From Paracoccus sp. (in: a-proteobacteria) (GTDB lineage: Bacteria > Pseudomonadota > Alphaproteobacteria > Rhodobacterales > Rhodobacteraceae): a DNA stretch of 64,000 nucleotides. Numbering within the stretch: position 1 is the stretch's first letter; each line of letters opens with the position of its first letter. Positions 54,797 through 63,243 of the stretch are shown here, one piece after another. The notes under the pieces are model-generated. The model was not told where the DNA came from. It was given only the letters and a program-made list of their open reading frames with translations, and did no database searches. The stretch covers positions 58,156 to 122,155 of the forward strand of contig NZ_JAUNTN010000009.1 of NCBI RefSeq assembly GCF_030538695.1. The letters are read 5' to 3'. The position numbers and the translations under genes were made by a program.

Positions 54797-56356
54797 ATGA
54801 CCCGTCCCTTCATCGCAGACCCGTTCGACGCCGACAGCCTGCACGAGGAATGTGGCGTCTTTGGCGTGATCGGCGTGTCCGACGCCGCCAATTTCGTCGC
54901 ACTCGGTCTGCACGCGCTGCAACATCGCGGGCAAGAGGCCGGGGGCATCATCGCCCATGATGCCGAACACGGGTTCAACAGCGCCCATCGCTTCGGCTAT
55001 GTCCGTGACAATTTCACCAAAGCCTCGCTGATGGAGACCCTGCCCGGCCCACTGGCCATCGGCCATGTGCGCTATTCCACAGCCGGGGCCAAGGGCGCGG
55101 CAATCCGCGACGTGCAGCCCTTCTTTGGCGAGTTCAGCATGGGGGGCTGCGCCATCGCGCATAACGGCAATATCACCAATGCCGCCGCCCTGCGCCGCGA
55201 GTTGATTGAGCGCGGCAGCATCTTCCAGTCGGGCAGCGATTCGGAATGTATCATTCACCTGATGGCCCGCTCGATCCAGCGGTCGATCCCCGAGCGGATG
55301 AAGGATGCCCTGCGCCGTATCGAGGGCGCCTTCAGCGTCATTGCCATGACCCGCACCAAGCTGATCGGTGTGCGCGACCCGCTTGGCGTGCGGCCGCTGG
55401 TGTTGGGCAAGATCGGTGATGACGGCTTTGCGCTCGCCTCGGAAACCTGCGCGTTGGACATCATCGGGGCCGAATTCGTGCGCGACATCGCCCCCGGCGA
55501 AATGGTCGTGATCTCAAAAGGCCATGTCGAAAGTTCGCGCCCTTTTGGCCAGCATAATTCGCGCTTTTGCATCTTTGAGCATGTCTATTTCAGCCGCCCG
55601 GATTCCATCATCGACGGGCGCTCGGTCTATGAAACCCGCCGCCAGATCGGCGTCGAGCTGGCCCGTGAAGCCCCGATCGAGGCTGATCTGGTCTGCCCCG
55701 TCCCCGACAGCGGCACCCCGGCAGCCATCGGTTATGCCCATGAATCGGGTATCCCCTACGGTATGGGGATCATCCGCAATCAATATATGGGCCGCACCTT
55801 CATCGAACCGACCGAGCAGATCCGCAACATGGGGGTCCGCCTCAAACTGAACGTCAACCGCGCCCTGATAAAGGGCAAGCGCGTGGTTCTGGTCGATGAT
55901 TCCGTCGTGCGCGGCACCACCAGCCGCAAGATCAAGGACATGATTATGGACGCGGGCGCCGCCGAGGTGCATTTCCGTATCGCCAGTCCCCCGACCGCAT
56001 GGCCCTGTTTCTACGGCGTGGACACGCCCGACCGCGACAAGCTGCTGGCGGCGCAAATGTCCACCGATGAAATGCGCGACTGGATCGGCGTCGATTCGCT
56101 GGCCTTCGTCTCACTGGACGGGCTGTATCGCGCCGCCGGTCAGGCCAAGGGCCGCAACAACGCCTGCCCGCAATATTGCGACGCCTGCTTCTCGGGCGAT
56201 TATCCGGTGGCCCCATTCGACCAGCTTCAGCGCGGCTTCCGCATGAAGCAAGATCGCCTGTCCGGCGATATGGAGGCGCAACAGGACCAGACCGGCTATC
56301 GCCCCGTCGAACACACGCTCGGCCCGGTCGAAGGCTCATCGACAGCGGCAGAATAA
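54797..56356 (+). CDS. purF: Amidophosphoribosyltransferase
   Basis: 519 residues. It makes phosphoribosylamine, the first step of purine synthesis. Residues 1-18 look like a propeptide before Cys19 in Glu-Glu-Cys-Gly-Val-Phe-Gly, the N-terminal nucleophile released by self-processing. The glutaminase domain runs to ~245. The PRPP site is Val-Leu-Val-Asp-Asp-Ser-Val-Val-Arg-Gly-Thr-Thr. Cysteines near 254, 401 and in Asn-Ala-Cys-Pro-Gln-Tyr-Cys-Asp-Ala-Cys indicate the Bacillus-type 4Fe-4S cluster. A ~25-residue acidic tail extends the C terminus. Confidence 0.95.
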   Translation: MTRPFIADPFDADSLHEECGVFGVIGVSDAANFVALGLHALQHRGQEAGGIIAHDAEHGFNSAHRFGYVRDNFTKASLMETLPGPLAIGHVRYSTAGAKGAAIRDVQPFFGEFSMGGCAIAHNGNITNAAALRRELIERGSIFQSGSDSECIIHLMARSIQRSIPERMKDALRRIEGAFSVIAMTRTKLIGVRDPLGVRPLVLGKIGDDGFALASETCALDIIGAEFVRDIAPGEMVVISKGHVESSRPFGQHNSRFCIFEHVYFSRPDSIIDGRSVYETRRQIGVELAREAPIEADLVCPVPDSGTPAAIGYAHESGIPYGMGIIRNQYMGRTFIEPTEQIRNMGVRLKLNVNRALIKGKRVVLVDDSVVRGTTSRKIKDMIMDAGAAEVHFRIASPPTAWPCFYGVDTPDRDKLLAAQMSTDEMRDWIGVDSLAFVSLDGLYRAAGQAKGRNNACPQYCDACFSGDYPVAPFDQLQRGFRMKQDRLSGDMEAQQDQTGYRPVEHTLGPVEGSSTAAE

Positions 56357-56382
56357 TTCTGCTTCAACTAGCTAAGGAGCAC

Positions 56383-56412
56383 CCAGAAAATAGTCTGGTG
56401 GACTACTTCTGG
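56383..56412. other. Hairpin in the purF-slyX gap
   Basis: CCAGAA and TAGTC pair with GACTA and TTCTGG around TGGTG, with a small internal loop. It lies 27 bases after purF and could end its transcript or that of the convergent SlyX gene. There is no T run. The rest of this 120-base gap shows nothing recognisable. Confidence 0.4.
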
Positions 56413-56476
56413 TGAGGAAGGTGACAACAGACAAGATAATAGCGTCCCAATAGCATCAGCCCCTCTCCCCCTCCGC

Positions 56477-56689
56477 TCACCAATGCGGCGGGCGCTGATC
56501 GGCCAGCGGGATAGTTCCGGCATCCGCCTCACGTTCGGCCTCACGCTCCATCAGCAGGCCGACATGGCGCGACAGGCGACGGATCTCGGCATCCTGACGC
56601 GCCACCACATCCGACAGATCCTCGACCATGCGGATCAACTCGGCCATACGGATTTCGACCGCTTCCTGCCTGTCACTCATCTTGTCCAT
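56477..56689 (-). CDS. SlyX family protein
   Basis: 70 residues. A single coiled coil spans ~5-50 with heptads of Leu/Ile/Val, followed by an acidic stretch and the Pro-Pro-His-Trp C terminus typical of SlyX. The function is unknown across the family. I chose ATG 56689 because GGAAGG lies upstream; the longer open frame would add 32 residues without family similarity. It is divergent from hisS with 49 bases between starts, so both promoters must overlap there. Confidence 0.85.
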   Translation of the reverse strand: MDKMSDRQEAVEIRMAELIRMVEDLSDVVARQDAEIRRLSRHVGLLMEREAEREADAGTIPLADQRPPHW

Positions 56690-56738
56690 TTCGCCGCCTT
56701 CCGCTAAGCCCTTGGCGCAACCAGCCAAAGGCCGCGCG

Positions 56739-58238
56739 ATGTCCAAGGAAAAGAAACAACCCCGCCCCAAGGCCGAAACGCCCAAGGGGTTCCGTGATTA
56801 TTTCGGCGCAGATGTGACCGAACGCAAGGCCATGCTGGACCGGATTGCCGCCGTTTACCATCGTTTCGGCTTTGATCCGCTGGAAACCAGCGCGGTCGAG
56901 ACGGTCGAGGCTTTGGGCAAGTTCCTGCCCGATGTGGACCGCCCCAACGCTGGCGTTTTCGCCTGGCAGGAGGAGGACGTTCCCGGCGGCGGTCGTGGTG
57001 ACTGGCTGGCACTGCGCTATGACATGACCGCGCCTCTGGCCCGCGTCGCGGCGCAATATCGCAATGACCTGCCCGCGCCTTACCGGCGTTATGCGATGGG
57101 GCCGGTCTGGCGCAATGAAAAGCCGGGGCCGGGCCGCTTCCGTCAGTTTTATCAATGCGATGCCGATACGGTTGGCGCGGCCAGCATCGCCGCCGACGCC
57201 GAAATCATCGCCATGCTGGCCGAAGCGTTAGAGGCCGCAGGGATCACTCGCGGCGATTATCTGGTGCGGGTCAATGACCGCAAGGTGCTGAATGGCGTGC
57301 TGGAGGCGATGGGCGTCGCCGACGAAATACAGGCCGCCGATGTGCTGCGCACCATCGACAAGTTCGACAAGGTGGGCGAAGCCGGTGTGCGGGAATTGCT
57401 GACCACCGGCCGCAAGGACGCCTCGGGGGCGTTTATCGACGGCGTGGGTCTGGCCCCGGAACAGGCTGACCCGGTGATTGCCTTTTTGACCTCGAAAGGC
57501 GCGGATAACGCGGAAACACTGACCAATCTGCGCGCGGCCATCGGCACATCCGCGATCGGCGCCGAAGGCGTGAATGAATTGGCAGAGATTGCCACCCTGC
57601 TGACCGCGCTGGGGCTTGGTCCCGACCGCGTGGTGATCGACCCCTCGGTTGTGCGTGGGCTTGGCTATTACACCGGCCCGGTGTTCGAGGCCGAGCTGAC
57701 CTTTGAAATCCTCGACGACAAGGGCCGCAAGCGCCAGTTCGGCAGCGTCGCGGGCGGCGGGCGTTATGATGGCTTGGTGGAACGCTTTACCGGCCAGAAA
57801 GTCCCCGCAACCGGGGTCAGCATCGGCGTTGACCGGCTGCTGGCAGCCCTGCGGGAAAAGGGGCTGGCGGGGGCAGACAGCTCCGGCCCGGTGGTCGTTA
57901 CCGTCATGGACCGCAACCGTATGGGCGATTATCAGGTGATGGCCGCTACGCTGCGGCAGGCTGGTATCCGCGCCGAAGTCTATCTCGGCAACCCCAAAAA
58001 CTTTGGCAACCAGTTGAAATACGCCGACAAACGCGCGGCCCCCGTGGCCATCATCCAAGGCGCGGATGAGGCCGCCCGCGGCGTTGTGCAATTGAAAGAC
58101 CTGATCCTTGGAGCGAAACTCGCCGCCGAGGTCAGCCATGAGGAATGGAAATCGCAACCCGCGCAGACCGAGGTGCCGCTGGCCGATCTGGTGCGGGAAA
58201 CCCGCCGCCTGCTGGCGCGTCACGGGCTGGACACATGA
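56739..58238 (+). CDS. hisS: Histidine--tRNA ligase
   Basis: 499 residues, class II synthetase of the longer alphaproteobacterial type. Motifs include Lys-Gly-Phe-Arg-Asp-Tyr-Phe, [10 protein letters not shown] (motif 2 region), Leu-Gly-Tyr-Tyr-Thr-Gly (histidine A loop) and Gly-Gly-Arg-Tyr-Asp-Gly-Leu. The C-terminal anticodon domain is complete. ATG 56739 has AAAGG upstream; the longer frame lies over the SlyX start. The stop overlaps the hisZ start (ATGA). Confidence 0.95.
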   Translation: MSKEKKQPRPKAETPKGFRDYFGADVTERKAMLDRIAAVYHRFGFDPLETSAVETVEALGKFLPDVDRPNAGVFAWQEEDVPGGGRGDWLALRYDMTAPLARVAAQYRNDLPAPYRRYAMGPVWRNEKPGPGRFRQFYQCDADTVGAASIAADAEIIAMLAEALEAAGITRGDYLVRVNDRKVLNGVLEAMGVADEIQAADVLRTIDKFDKVGEAGVRELLTTGRKDASGAFIDGVGLAPEQADPVIAFLTSKGADNAETLTNLRAAIGTSAIGAEGVNELAEIATLLTALGLGPDRVVIDPSVVRGLGYYTGPVFEAELTFEILDDKGRKRQFGSVAGGGRYDGLVERFTGQKVPATGVSIGVDRLLAALREKGLAGADSSGPVVVTVMDRNRMGDYQVMAATLRQAGIRAEVYLGNPKNFGNQLKYADKRAAPVAIIQGADEAARGVVQLKDLILGAKLAAEVSHEEWKSQPAQTEVPLADLVRETRRLLARHGLDT

Positions 58239-59299
58239 CCGCCAAAGCCGCGAAGCAGGCCGTCGGCCAGCGCCTTCTGACCGCCTTTCGTCAGGCTGGC
58301 GCGGTCGAGGTTGCGCCCGATATGCTATTGCCCGCCGATACGTTGCTGGACCTTTACGGCGAGGATATCCGCGCCCGTGCCTATGTCACCAGCGACCCGA
58401 TCCGGGGCGAGGTCATGTTGCGCCCGGATTTTACGGTTCCGGTGGTTCAGATGCATATGGCCAATGGCGCGGAACCCGCGCGCTACTGCTATCTGGGTGA
58501 GGTGTTCCGCAAACAGGACGCGGGCGAGACCCTGCCCGAGAACCCGCGCGACAACGAATACCTGCAAGTGGGATTCGAGCTTTTCAGCCGCGATCCGGCG
58601 GCGGATACTGAGGTTTTCGCCCTGTTCCACCGGCTGCTGTCACCCTTGCGGCTGGATGCGACGATGGGGGATATGGACCTGCTGCTGGATGCAATCCGGG
58701 CGCTGCCGACCAGCGAGACCCGGCGTCAGGCGTTGCTGCATCATATCTGGCGGCCTGGTCGTTTCGCCCGGCTTCTGGACCGCTGGACCCATCCGCAAAG
58801 CGCGACCGCACCGCAAACCAGCGCAGCGCCCTGGACCGGGCTGCGCAGCGAAGCCGAGATGCAGGCCCGCCTGACCCGCCGCACGCAGGATCAGCTTGAG
58901 CCGCCGCTGGCCCCGGCATGGGCCGCCCGCCTCGACCGGCTGTTCGCGGTCAATGCCCCTGCCCCGCTGGCACTGGAGCAATTGCGTATGCTTGCCACCG
59001 AAATCCCTGCGATCCATGAGGCCACCGACCGGCTTGCGGCACGGCTGGACCTGCTGGCTGCGCAGGGAATTGATCCGGCGATGATCCGTTTTGACGCCAG
59101 CCACGGGCGGCAGACGATGGAATATTACGACGGCATGACCTTTGCCTTTACCGTGCCGGGACGTGCGGACCTGCCGCCGGTGGCCTCGGGCGGGCGTTAT
59201 GACGCGCTGACCCGCGTGCTTGGTGGCGGGCGCGAAATCCCGGCAGTCGGCGGCATCATCCGCCCCGGCATGGTCGCGGAACTGGAGGGCGCGGCATGA
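58235..59299 (+). CDS. hisZ: ATP phosphoribosyltransferase regulatory subunit
   Basis: 354 residues, a catalytically inactive paralogue of the HisRS core. It joins short-form HisG into an octamer and confers histidine feedback control. Arg-Pro-Asp-Phe-Thr-Val-Pro-Val and Gly-Glu-Val-Phe-Arg-Lys-Gln follow the motif 2 region of HisRS. The Gly-Gly-Arg-Tyr-Asp-Ala-Leu motif is near 310. There is no anticodon-binding domain. It overlaps hisS and hisG by 4 bases each, forming a fully coupled trio. Confidence 0.92.
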   Translation: MTAKAAKQAVGQRLLTAFRQAGAVEVAPDMLLPADTLLDLYGEDIRARAYVTSDPIRGEVMLRPDFTVPVVQMHMANGAEPARYCYLGEVFRKQDAGETLPENPRDNEYLQVGFELFSRDPAADTEVFALFHRLLSPLRLDATMGDMDLLLDAIRALPTSETRRQALLHHIWRPGRFARLLDRWTHPQSATAPQTSAAPWTGLRSEAEMQARLTRRTQDQLEPPLAPAWAARLDRLFAVNAPAPLALEQLRMLATEIPAIHEATDRLAARLDLLAAQGIDPAMIRFDASHGRQTMEYYDGMTFAFTVPGRADLPPVASGGRYDALTRVLGGGREIPAVGGIIRPGMVAELEGAA

Positions 59300-59970
59300 T
59301 TAAACTGGGGGTGCCGTCCAAGGGCCGGCTGATGGAACAGACCTTCGACTGGTTCGCCGCCCGTGGCGTGCGCCTGTCCCGCGCCGGATCAGACCGCGAA
59401 TATGCAGGCCGGGTCGAGGGCGCGGATGGCGTTGCATTGGTGCTGCTGTCGGCGGGGGAAATCCCGCGCGAACTGGCTGCCGGGCGCATCCATTTGGGCG
59501 TGACCGGCACCGATCTGGTGCGCGAAAAGCTGGCTGGCTGGCAAAGCCATGTCCGCGAGCTGGCACCGATGGGGTTTGGCCATGCCGATCTGATCCTGGC
59601 GGTGCCGGATTGCTGGACCGATTGCGTCGATCTGGACGATTTCGCCGCTATTGCCCGTGATTTCCGGGCCAAACATGGTTTCCGCCTGCGCGTGGCGACG
59701 AAATATCACCGGCTGGTGCGGGCATGGCTGTCCACACATGAGGTCGCGGATTATCAACTGGTTGACAGTCAGGGCGCGACCGAAGGCACGGTCGCCAACC
59801 TGACCGCAGAGGCGATTGCCGACATCACGTCTTCAGGTGAAACGCTGCGGGCCAACCACCTGAAAATCATCGGGGAACCGATGCTGCGGTCGCAAGCAAC
59901 GCTGTTTGCCAGCCAGCGCGCGGGAAATGCGGCTGAAATCGACGGTTTCGCCCGGCTGCTGGGGCTTTAA
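59296..59970 (+). CDS. hisG: ATP phosphoribosyltransferase, short form
   Basis: 224 residues. It catalyses the first step of histidine synthesis, joining ATP and PRPP. The length and the absence of the C-terminal ACT-like domain identify the short form that needs HisZ, which lies directly upstream. Start motif Leu-Gly-Val-Pro-Ser-Lys-Gly-Arg-Leu and the PRPP-loop region Gln-Gly-Ala-Thr-Glu-Gly-Thr-Val-Ala-Asn are visible. Its TAA shares TTAA (59967-59970) with the stop of the convergent ftsY. Confidence 0.94.
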   Translation: MIKLGVPSKGRLMEQTFDWFAARGVRLSRAGSDREYAGRVEGADGVALVLLSAGEIPRELAAGRIHLGVTGTDLVREKLAGWQSHVRELAPMGFGHADLILAVPDCWTDCVDLDDFAAIARDFRAKHGFRLRVATKYHRLVRAWLSTHEVADYQLVDSQGATEGTVANLTAEAIADITSSGETLRANHLKIIGEPMLRSQATLFASQRAGNAAEIDGFARLLGL

Positions 59971-61091
59971 CGCCCCGTTTCAGCCCCGATCCCAACCAAC
60001 GCCTCGGCAAATTCGCGCGGATCGAAGGCGTCCAGATCGTCGATTTGCTCACCAACGCCAATCGCGTGAATGGGCAGGCCAAACCGATCGGCCAGCGCCA
60101 CCAGCACCCCGCCCCGCGCGGTGCCGTCCAGCTTGGTCATCACCAAGCCCGAGACATCGGCCAGTTTCTGAAAGGTCTCGACCTGCGACAGCGCGTTCTG
60201 CCCGGTCGTCGCATCCAGCACCAACAGGGTGTTATGTGGCGCAGTCTCGTCGCGCTTGCGGATAACGCGGACAATCTTGGCCAGCTCCTCCATCAGATCG
60301 GCACGGTTCTGCAACCGGCCCGCGGTGTCGATCATCAGCAGGTCCGCGCCATCGGCCTCGGCCCGCACCATCGCGTCATAGGCAAGACTGGCGGGGTCGC
60401 TGCCCTGCGCGGCGACCAGCACCGGCACCCCGGCGCGTTGCCCCCAGACCTGCAACTGTTCCACCGCAGCCGCGCGGAACGTATCGCCCGCCGCGATCAC
60501 CACATTCTTGCCTGCCGCTTTGAGCTGGCTGGCCAGCTTGCCAATGGTCGTCGTCTTGCCCGAGCCATTCACCCCCACAACCAGCACCACCTGCGGGCGC
60601 TTGGCGTAAAGCGGCAGCGGCTTGGCCACCGGGGACATGATCCGGGTGATCTCATCGGCCAGCGCCTGTTTCAATTCGGTGGCGGAAATCCGGCGGCCCA
60701 TGCGGCCTTCAGCGATATTGGCGGTCACGCGCAGGGCGGTTTCCACGCCCATGTCGGCCTGAACCAGCATATCCTCCAACTCTTCCAGCATGTCGTCGTC
60801 CAGCTCGCGCCGAGGCTCGCCGCTGTCACGCCCGAACAGGCGACCCAACATGCCGGGGCGCGGCGCGGGTTCAGGCGCGGATGCGGGAGCGGATACGGGG
60901 GCAGGATCAGCGGGCATCAACACCGGCGCAGGCGCAGCCCCCGGCGCAGGCGGCGGCACCAACCCCTGATCTGGCGAAGGCGCGGGAGCCGCCTCAGGCG
61001 CAGCCTCATGGCCGACCAGATCTTCCAGCCCGGCCCCGATCTTCGAGGACGAGCGTGTCAGCCGTTGCTTGAGCTTTGAGAAAAACGACAT
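59967..61091 (-). CDS. ftsY: Signal recognition particle receptor FtsY
   Basis: 374 residues. FtsY receives SRP-ribosome complexes at the membrane. The A domain is short, rich in Ala/Pro, and covers ~20-80. The NG domain follows with G1 Gly-Val-Asn-Gly-Ser-Gly-Lys-Thr-Thr, Asp-Thr-Phe-Arg-Ala-Ala-Ala, G3 Asp-Thr-Ala-Gly-Arg, and G4 Thr-Lys-Leu-Asp-Gly-Thr-Ala-Arg-Gly-Gly. The basic N terminus Met-Ser-Phe-Phe-Ser-Lys-Leu-Lys may contact lipid. It is alone on the minus strand and convergent with hisG. Confidence 0.95.
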   Translation of the reverse strand: MSFFSKLKQRLTRSSSKIGAGLEDLVGHEAAPEAAPAPSPDQGLVPPPAPGAAPAPVLMPADPAPVSAPASAPEPAPRPGMLGRLFGRDSGEPRRELDDDMLEELEDMLVQADMGVETALRVTANIAEGRMGRRISATELKQALADEITRIMSPVAKPLPLYAKRPQVVLVVGVNGSGKTTTIGKLASQLKAAGKNVVIAAGDTFRAAAVEQLQVWGQRAGVPVLVAAQGSDPASLAYDAMVRAEADGADLLMIDTAGRLQNRADLMEELAKIVRVIRKRDETAPHNTLLVLDATTGQNALSQVETFQKLADVSGLVMTKLDGTARGGVLVALADRFGLPIHAIGVGEQIDDLDAFDPREFAEALVGIGAETGR

Positions 61092-61200
61092 AGGCCACCC
61101 CCGGATGTTGCTGCCTGATACCTAAGCCTTCGCCCGACCAAGGAAAACCCCATGCGGCGGGAATCCGTATCCGCCGCTGTTCCCCGGTCCAAAGCGCAGC

Positions 61201-61206
61201 TATAAT
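61201..61206 (+). promoter_or_regulatory. TATAAT box just before the alkB start
   Basis: A perfect TATAAT ends 6 bases before the ATG of the alkane monooxygenase gene, and no ribosome-binding sequence separates them. No good -35 element is evident 16-18 bases upstream. Confidence 0.35.
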
Positions 61207-61212
61207 CCCGTC

Positions 61213-62250
61213 ATGGACCGCATCTTTTCCAAAGCCCCGCAGGCCCGTGCCTTTGCCGCCGTTGCGCTGTTACCTGCCGTTCTGCTGATCCTTGGCAGCG
61301 GTGGGGGCTGGCCCTTGTGGCTGGGTTTTCTGTGGATCGCCGGGGTCAGTCAGACCGCCGATACGCTGATCGCCCGCGGCTTTCCTGATGCCGAAACCGA
61401 GGATTTCCCCCTGTCCGATACCGCCCTGTGCCTGATCGCAGCGGCGCATTTCGCCCTGCTGATTGTGGCACTGCGCGCCTTCGCCAGCGACGCCCTGACC
61501 ACCCCCGAGCGCATCGCGCTGTTTCTTGCCAGCGGCATGTATTTCGGGCAGGTATCCAACGCGACAGCGCATGAGCTGATCCACCGCAGCCATCGGGCGC
61601 TGTTCCGGCTTGGCGCGGGGACTTATGTCAGCCTGCTGTTCGGCCATCACACCAGCGCACACCGGCTGGTGCATCACATCCATGTCGCCACCGACAACGA
61701 CCCTAACACCGCCCGCATGGGGGAAAGCTTCTGGCACTTCTTTCCCCGCGCGTGGATTGGGTCTTTCCGTGCCGGGCTGGTGGCCGAGCAGACACGCGCC
61801 GCCCGGTCTGGTCGCATGAACCCCTATGTCTGGTGGGTCAGCGGCGGGATCGCCTGCATTATCCTGACCGCTGCCAGCCTTGGACCACGCACCGCCCTGA
61901 CCTATGTTGCCCTATGCCTTTATGCGCAGGCGCAGTTGATGCTGTCGGATTACGTTCAGCATTACGGCCTGCGCCGCCAGAACCGCGATGGCCGCCCCGA
62001 GCCGGTCGGCCCACAGCATAGCTGGGACGCCAGGCACCCGCTGTCCTCGCTGATGATGGTCAACGCGCCGCGCCATTCCGACCATCACGCCCATCCGACC
62101 CGCGCCTATCCGGCGCTGCGCCTGTCCCGAGAGGCGCACCCGCGCCCGATCCTGCCCTATTCCCTGCCGGTCATGGGTGCCATCGCCCTGATCCCGCCGT
62201 TGTGGCGCAGAATCATGGACCGGCGGGTGGCACGGATGCAAAGCCGCTGA
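61213..62250 (+). CDS. Membrane alkane 1-monooxygenase (AlkB type)
   Basis: 345 residues, slightly shorter than the ~400 of classic AlkB. It hydroxylates a terminal methyl group with a di-iron centre in the inner membrane. Six membrane segments frame the His boxes: His-Glu-Leu-Ile-His-Arg near 120, His-Arg-Leu-Val-His-His-Ile-His-Val with an upstream His-His near 143-158, and Arg-His-Ser-Asp-His-His near 282. No rubredoxin or rubredoxin reductase gene lies beside it. The natural substrate may be a medium-chain alkane or another lipid. Confidence 0.87.
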   Translation: MDRIFSKAPQARAFAAVALLPAVLLILGSGGGWPLWLGFLWIAGVSQTADTLIARGFPDAETEDFPLSDTALCLIAAAHFALLIVALRAFASDALTTPERIALFLASGMYFGQVSNATAHELIHRSHRALFRLGAGTYVSLLFGHHTSAHRLVHHIHVATDNDPNTARMGESFWHFFPRAWIGSFRAGLVAEQTRAARSGRMNPYVWWVSGGIACIILTAASLGPRTALTYVALCLYAQAQLMLSDYVQHYGLRRQNRDGRPEPVGPQHSWDARHPLSSLMMVNAPRHSDHHAHPTRAYPALRLSREAHPRPILPYSLPVMGAIALIPPLWRRIMDRRVARMQSR

Positions 62251-62286
62251 CCTGCTTTTCGTCCGGTGCCAACACCCCGCTCGGCC

Positions 62287-62769
62287 TTAGGCCCGCACGG
62301 CCTGATCCAGTTCGAACACCAACAGCGTTGAGGTCGCTGAAGCACATAAGCGACCGGCACCATCCAGCAGCCTGGCCTCTGCAAAAGCGACGCGGCGTCC
62401 CAATGAAACGACCGTCCCTTCCGCCCGAACCACGCCACTTTCAGCACTTAACGCCCGATGGTAGGCGACCTTGAGTTCAAGCGTCGTATATCCCTGATGC
62501 GCCTCAAGCCGCGAATGCACGGCACAGCCACATGCACTATCCAGCAATGCCGCAGCATAGCCACCATGAACCGAGCCGATAGGGTTATAAACAGCAGCCG
62601 ATGGCCGACCTTCAAACACCGCCCGACCACGTTCAATCGCCACAAGTTGAAAATCGAGCGTCTGCCCGATCGGCGGCTGCACACCACGCTTTATCAGCGC
62701 CGAAAGCTGCCCCAAACCATCAAGCCCGTCCGCATTATCGGCCCGCACGTTCTGCGGTTCTGTTCCCAT
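62287..62769 (-). CDS. PaaI family hotdog-fold thioesterase
   Basis: 160 residues. The hotdog fold spans ~35-155, with the family motif Asn-Pro-Ile-Gly-Ser-Val-His-Gly-Gly-Tyr-Ala-Ala near 63-74 and Asp in Leu-Leu-Asp-Ser-Ala. The next strand has Thr-Thr-Leu-Glu-Leu-Lys-Val-Ala-Tyr. It hydrolyses acyl-CoA, of unknown chain type. I chose ATG 62769, with GAGGA five bases upstream. It is convergent with the alkB-type gene and is the last intact core gene before the integrated element. Confidence 0.87.
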   Translation of the reverse strand: MGTEPQNVRADNADGLDGLGQLSALIKRGVQPPIGQTLDFQLVAIERGRAVFEGRPSAAVYNPIGSVHGGYAAALLDSACGCAVHSRLEAHQGYTTLELKVAYHRALSAESGVVRAEGTVVSLGRRVAFAEARLLDGAGRLCASATSTLLVFELDQAVRA

Positions 62770-63010
62770 GACATCCTCTTTCTGTGCGCATCGCAAATGT
62801 CACCTTATGGATTTGGCCGATCCAATAAAAGCACTTCTCGCCCGGCCACAAAGGGCCTTTGCCCCGTCACCAGACGCCCGCATCACAGGTGCAGCAGCGT
62901 TCAAACCACCCCGCCCCGCGACCTGCGGAACAAGTGCACGACAGCGATCATCGACCAAAGCCGATACAGAACCGGCGAAACCTGTTCTAAAAAATGCTTA
63001 ATGTGAAAAA
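62770..63010. other. Non-coding stretch left of the element boundary
   Basis: About 240 bases between the thioesterase start and the tRNA-like att site. I see no supported gene; a 77-codon open frame on the plus strand at 62768 has no family resemblance. By the geometry of tRNA integration this should be the DNA that once lay downstream of the intact tRNA-Arg gene. Confidence 0.45.
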
Positions 63011-63057
63011 TGGCGCGCCCGAGAGGATTCGAACCTCTGGCCTCTGCCTTCGGAGGG
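63011..63057 (-). mobile_element. att-like copy of the 3' part of tRNA-Arg (CCG)
   Basis: Read on the minus strand, this is the 3' part of a tRNA from the anticodon loop to CCA: loop remnant with CCG anticodon, GGC stem half, variable loop, T arm with GGTTCGAATCC, acceptor strand and encoded CCA at 63011-63013. The 5' half of the tRNA does not follow, so it is not a functional gene. Integrases that target tRNA genes leave exactly such a copy at the far end of the element, and an integrase gene begins 180 bases away. Confidence 0.75.
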
Positions 63058-63096
63058 ATTACGACTAGTCCCGTCGATTACCGAAAGGGGTACACC

Positions 63097-63243
63097 ATGC
63101 TACGCTATCTTACTGTAAATAAAAAGGAGTTTGATCTCCTTCGCCGACAAGCCTATCCTTCTGTTCGCCACGGTTTTCGCCCTGCTGCTTACGTGGTGCT
63201 TACGCGGGAAGTCGGGCATGTGATGGAGGAAGTCCATGGCTAA
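63097..63243 (+). CDS. Small open reading frame upstream of the integrase
   Basis: 48 codons, starting at an ATG with AAAGGGG six bases upstream and overlapping the integrase start by 8 bases. The protein is basic in the middle, with Asn-Lys-Lys-Glu-Phe-Asp-Leu-Leu-Arg-Arg. Base composition is clearly lower in GC than the core genes, as expected for foreign DNA. No family is recognised. It could be a real accessory gene or a chance frame. Confidence 0.35.
   Translation: MLRYLTVNKKEFDLLRRQAYPSVRHGFRPAAYVVLTREVGHVMEEVHG

Noticed and set aside
62768-63001. A 77-codon plus-strand frame between the thioesterase and the att site
   Set aside because: No ribosome site of note and no family resemblance; composition looks like chance reading of non-coding DNA.
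63010-63096. N-terminal extension of the small frame before the integrase
   Set aside because: The first residues (Ala-Arg-Pro-Arg-Gly-Phe-Glu-Pro-Leu-Ala) are the well-known false translation of an antisense tRNA end. Only the part from ATG 63097 is considered.
63011-63100. An intact tRNA-Arg gene on the minus strand
   Set aside because: The sequence beyond the anticodon loop does not form a D arm or the 5' acceptor strand.
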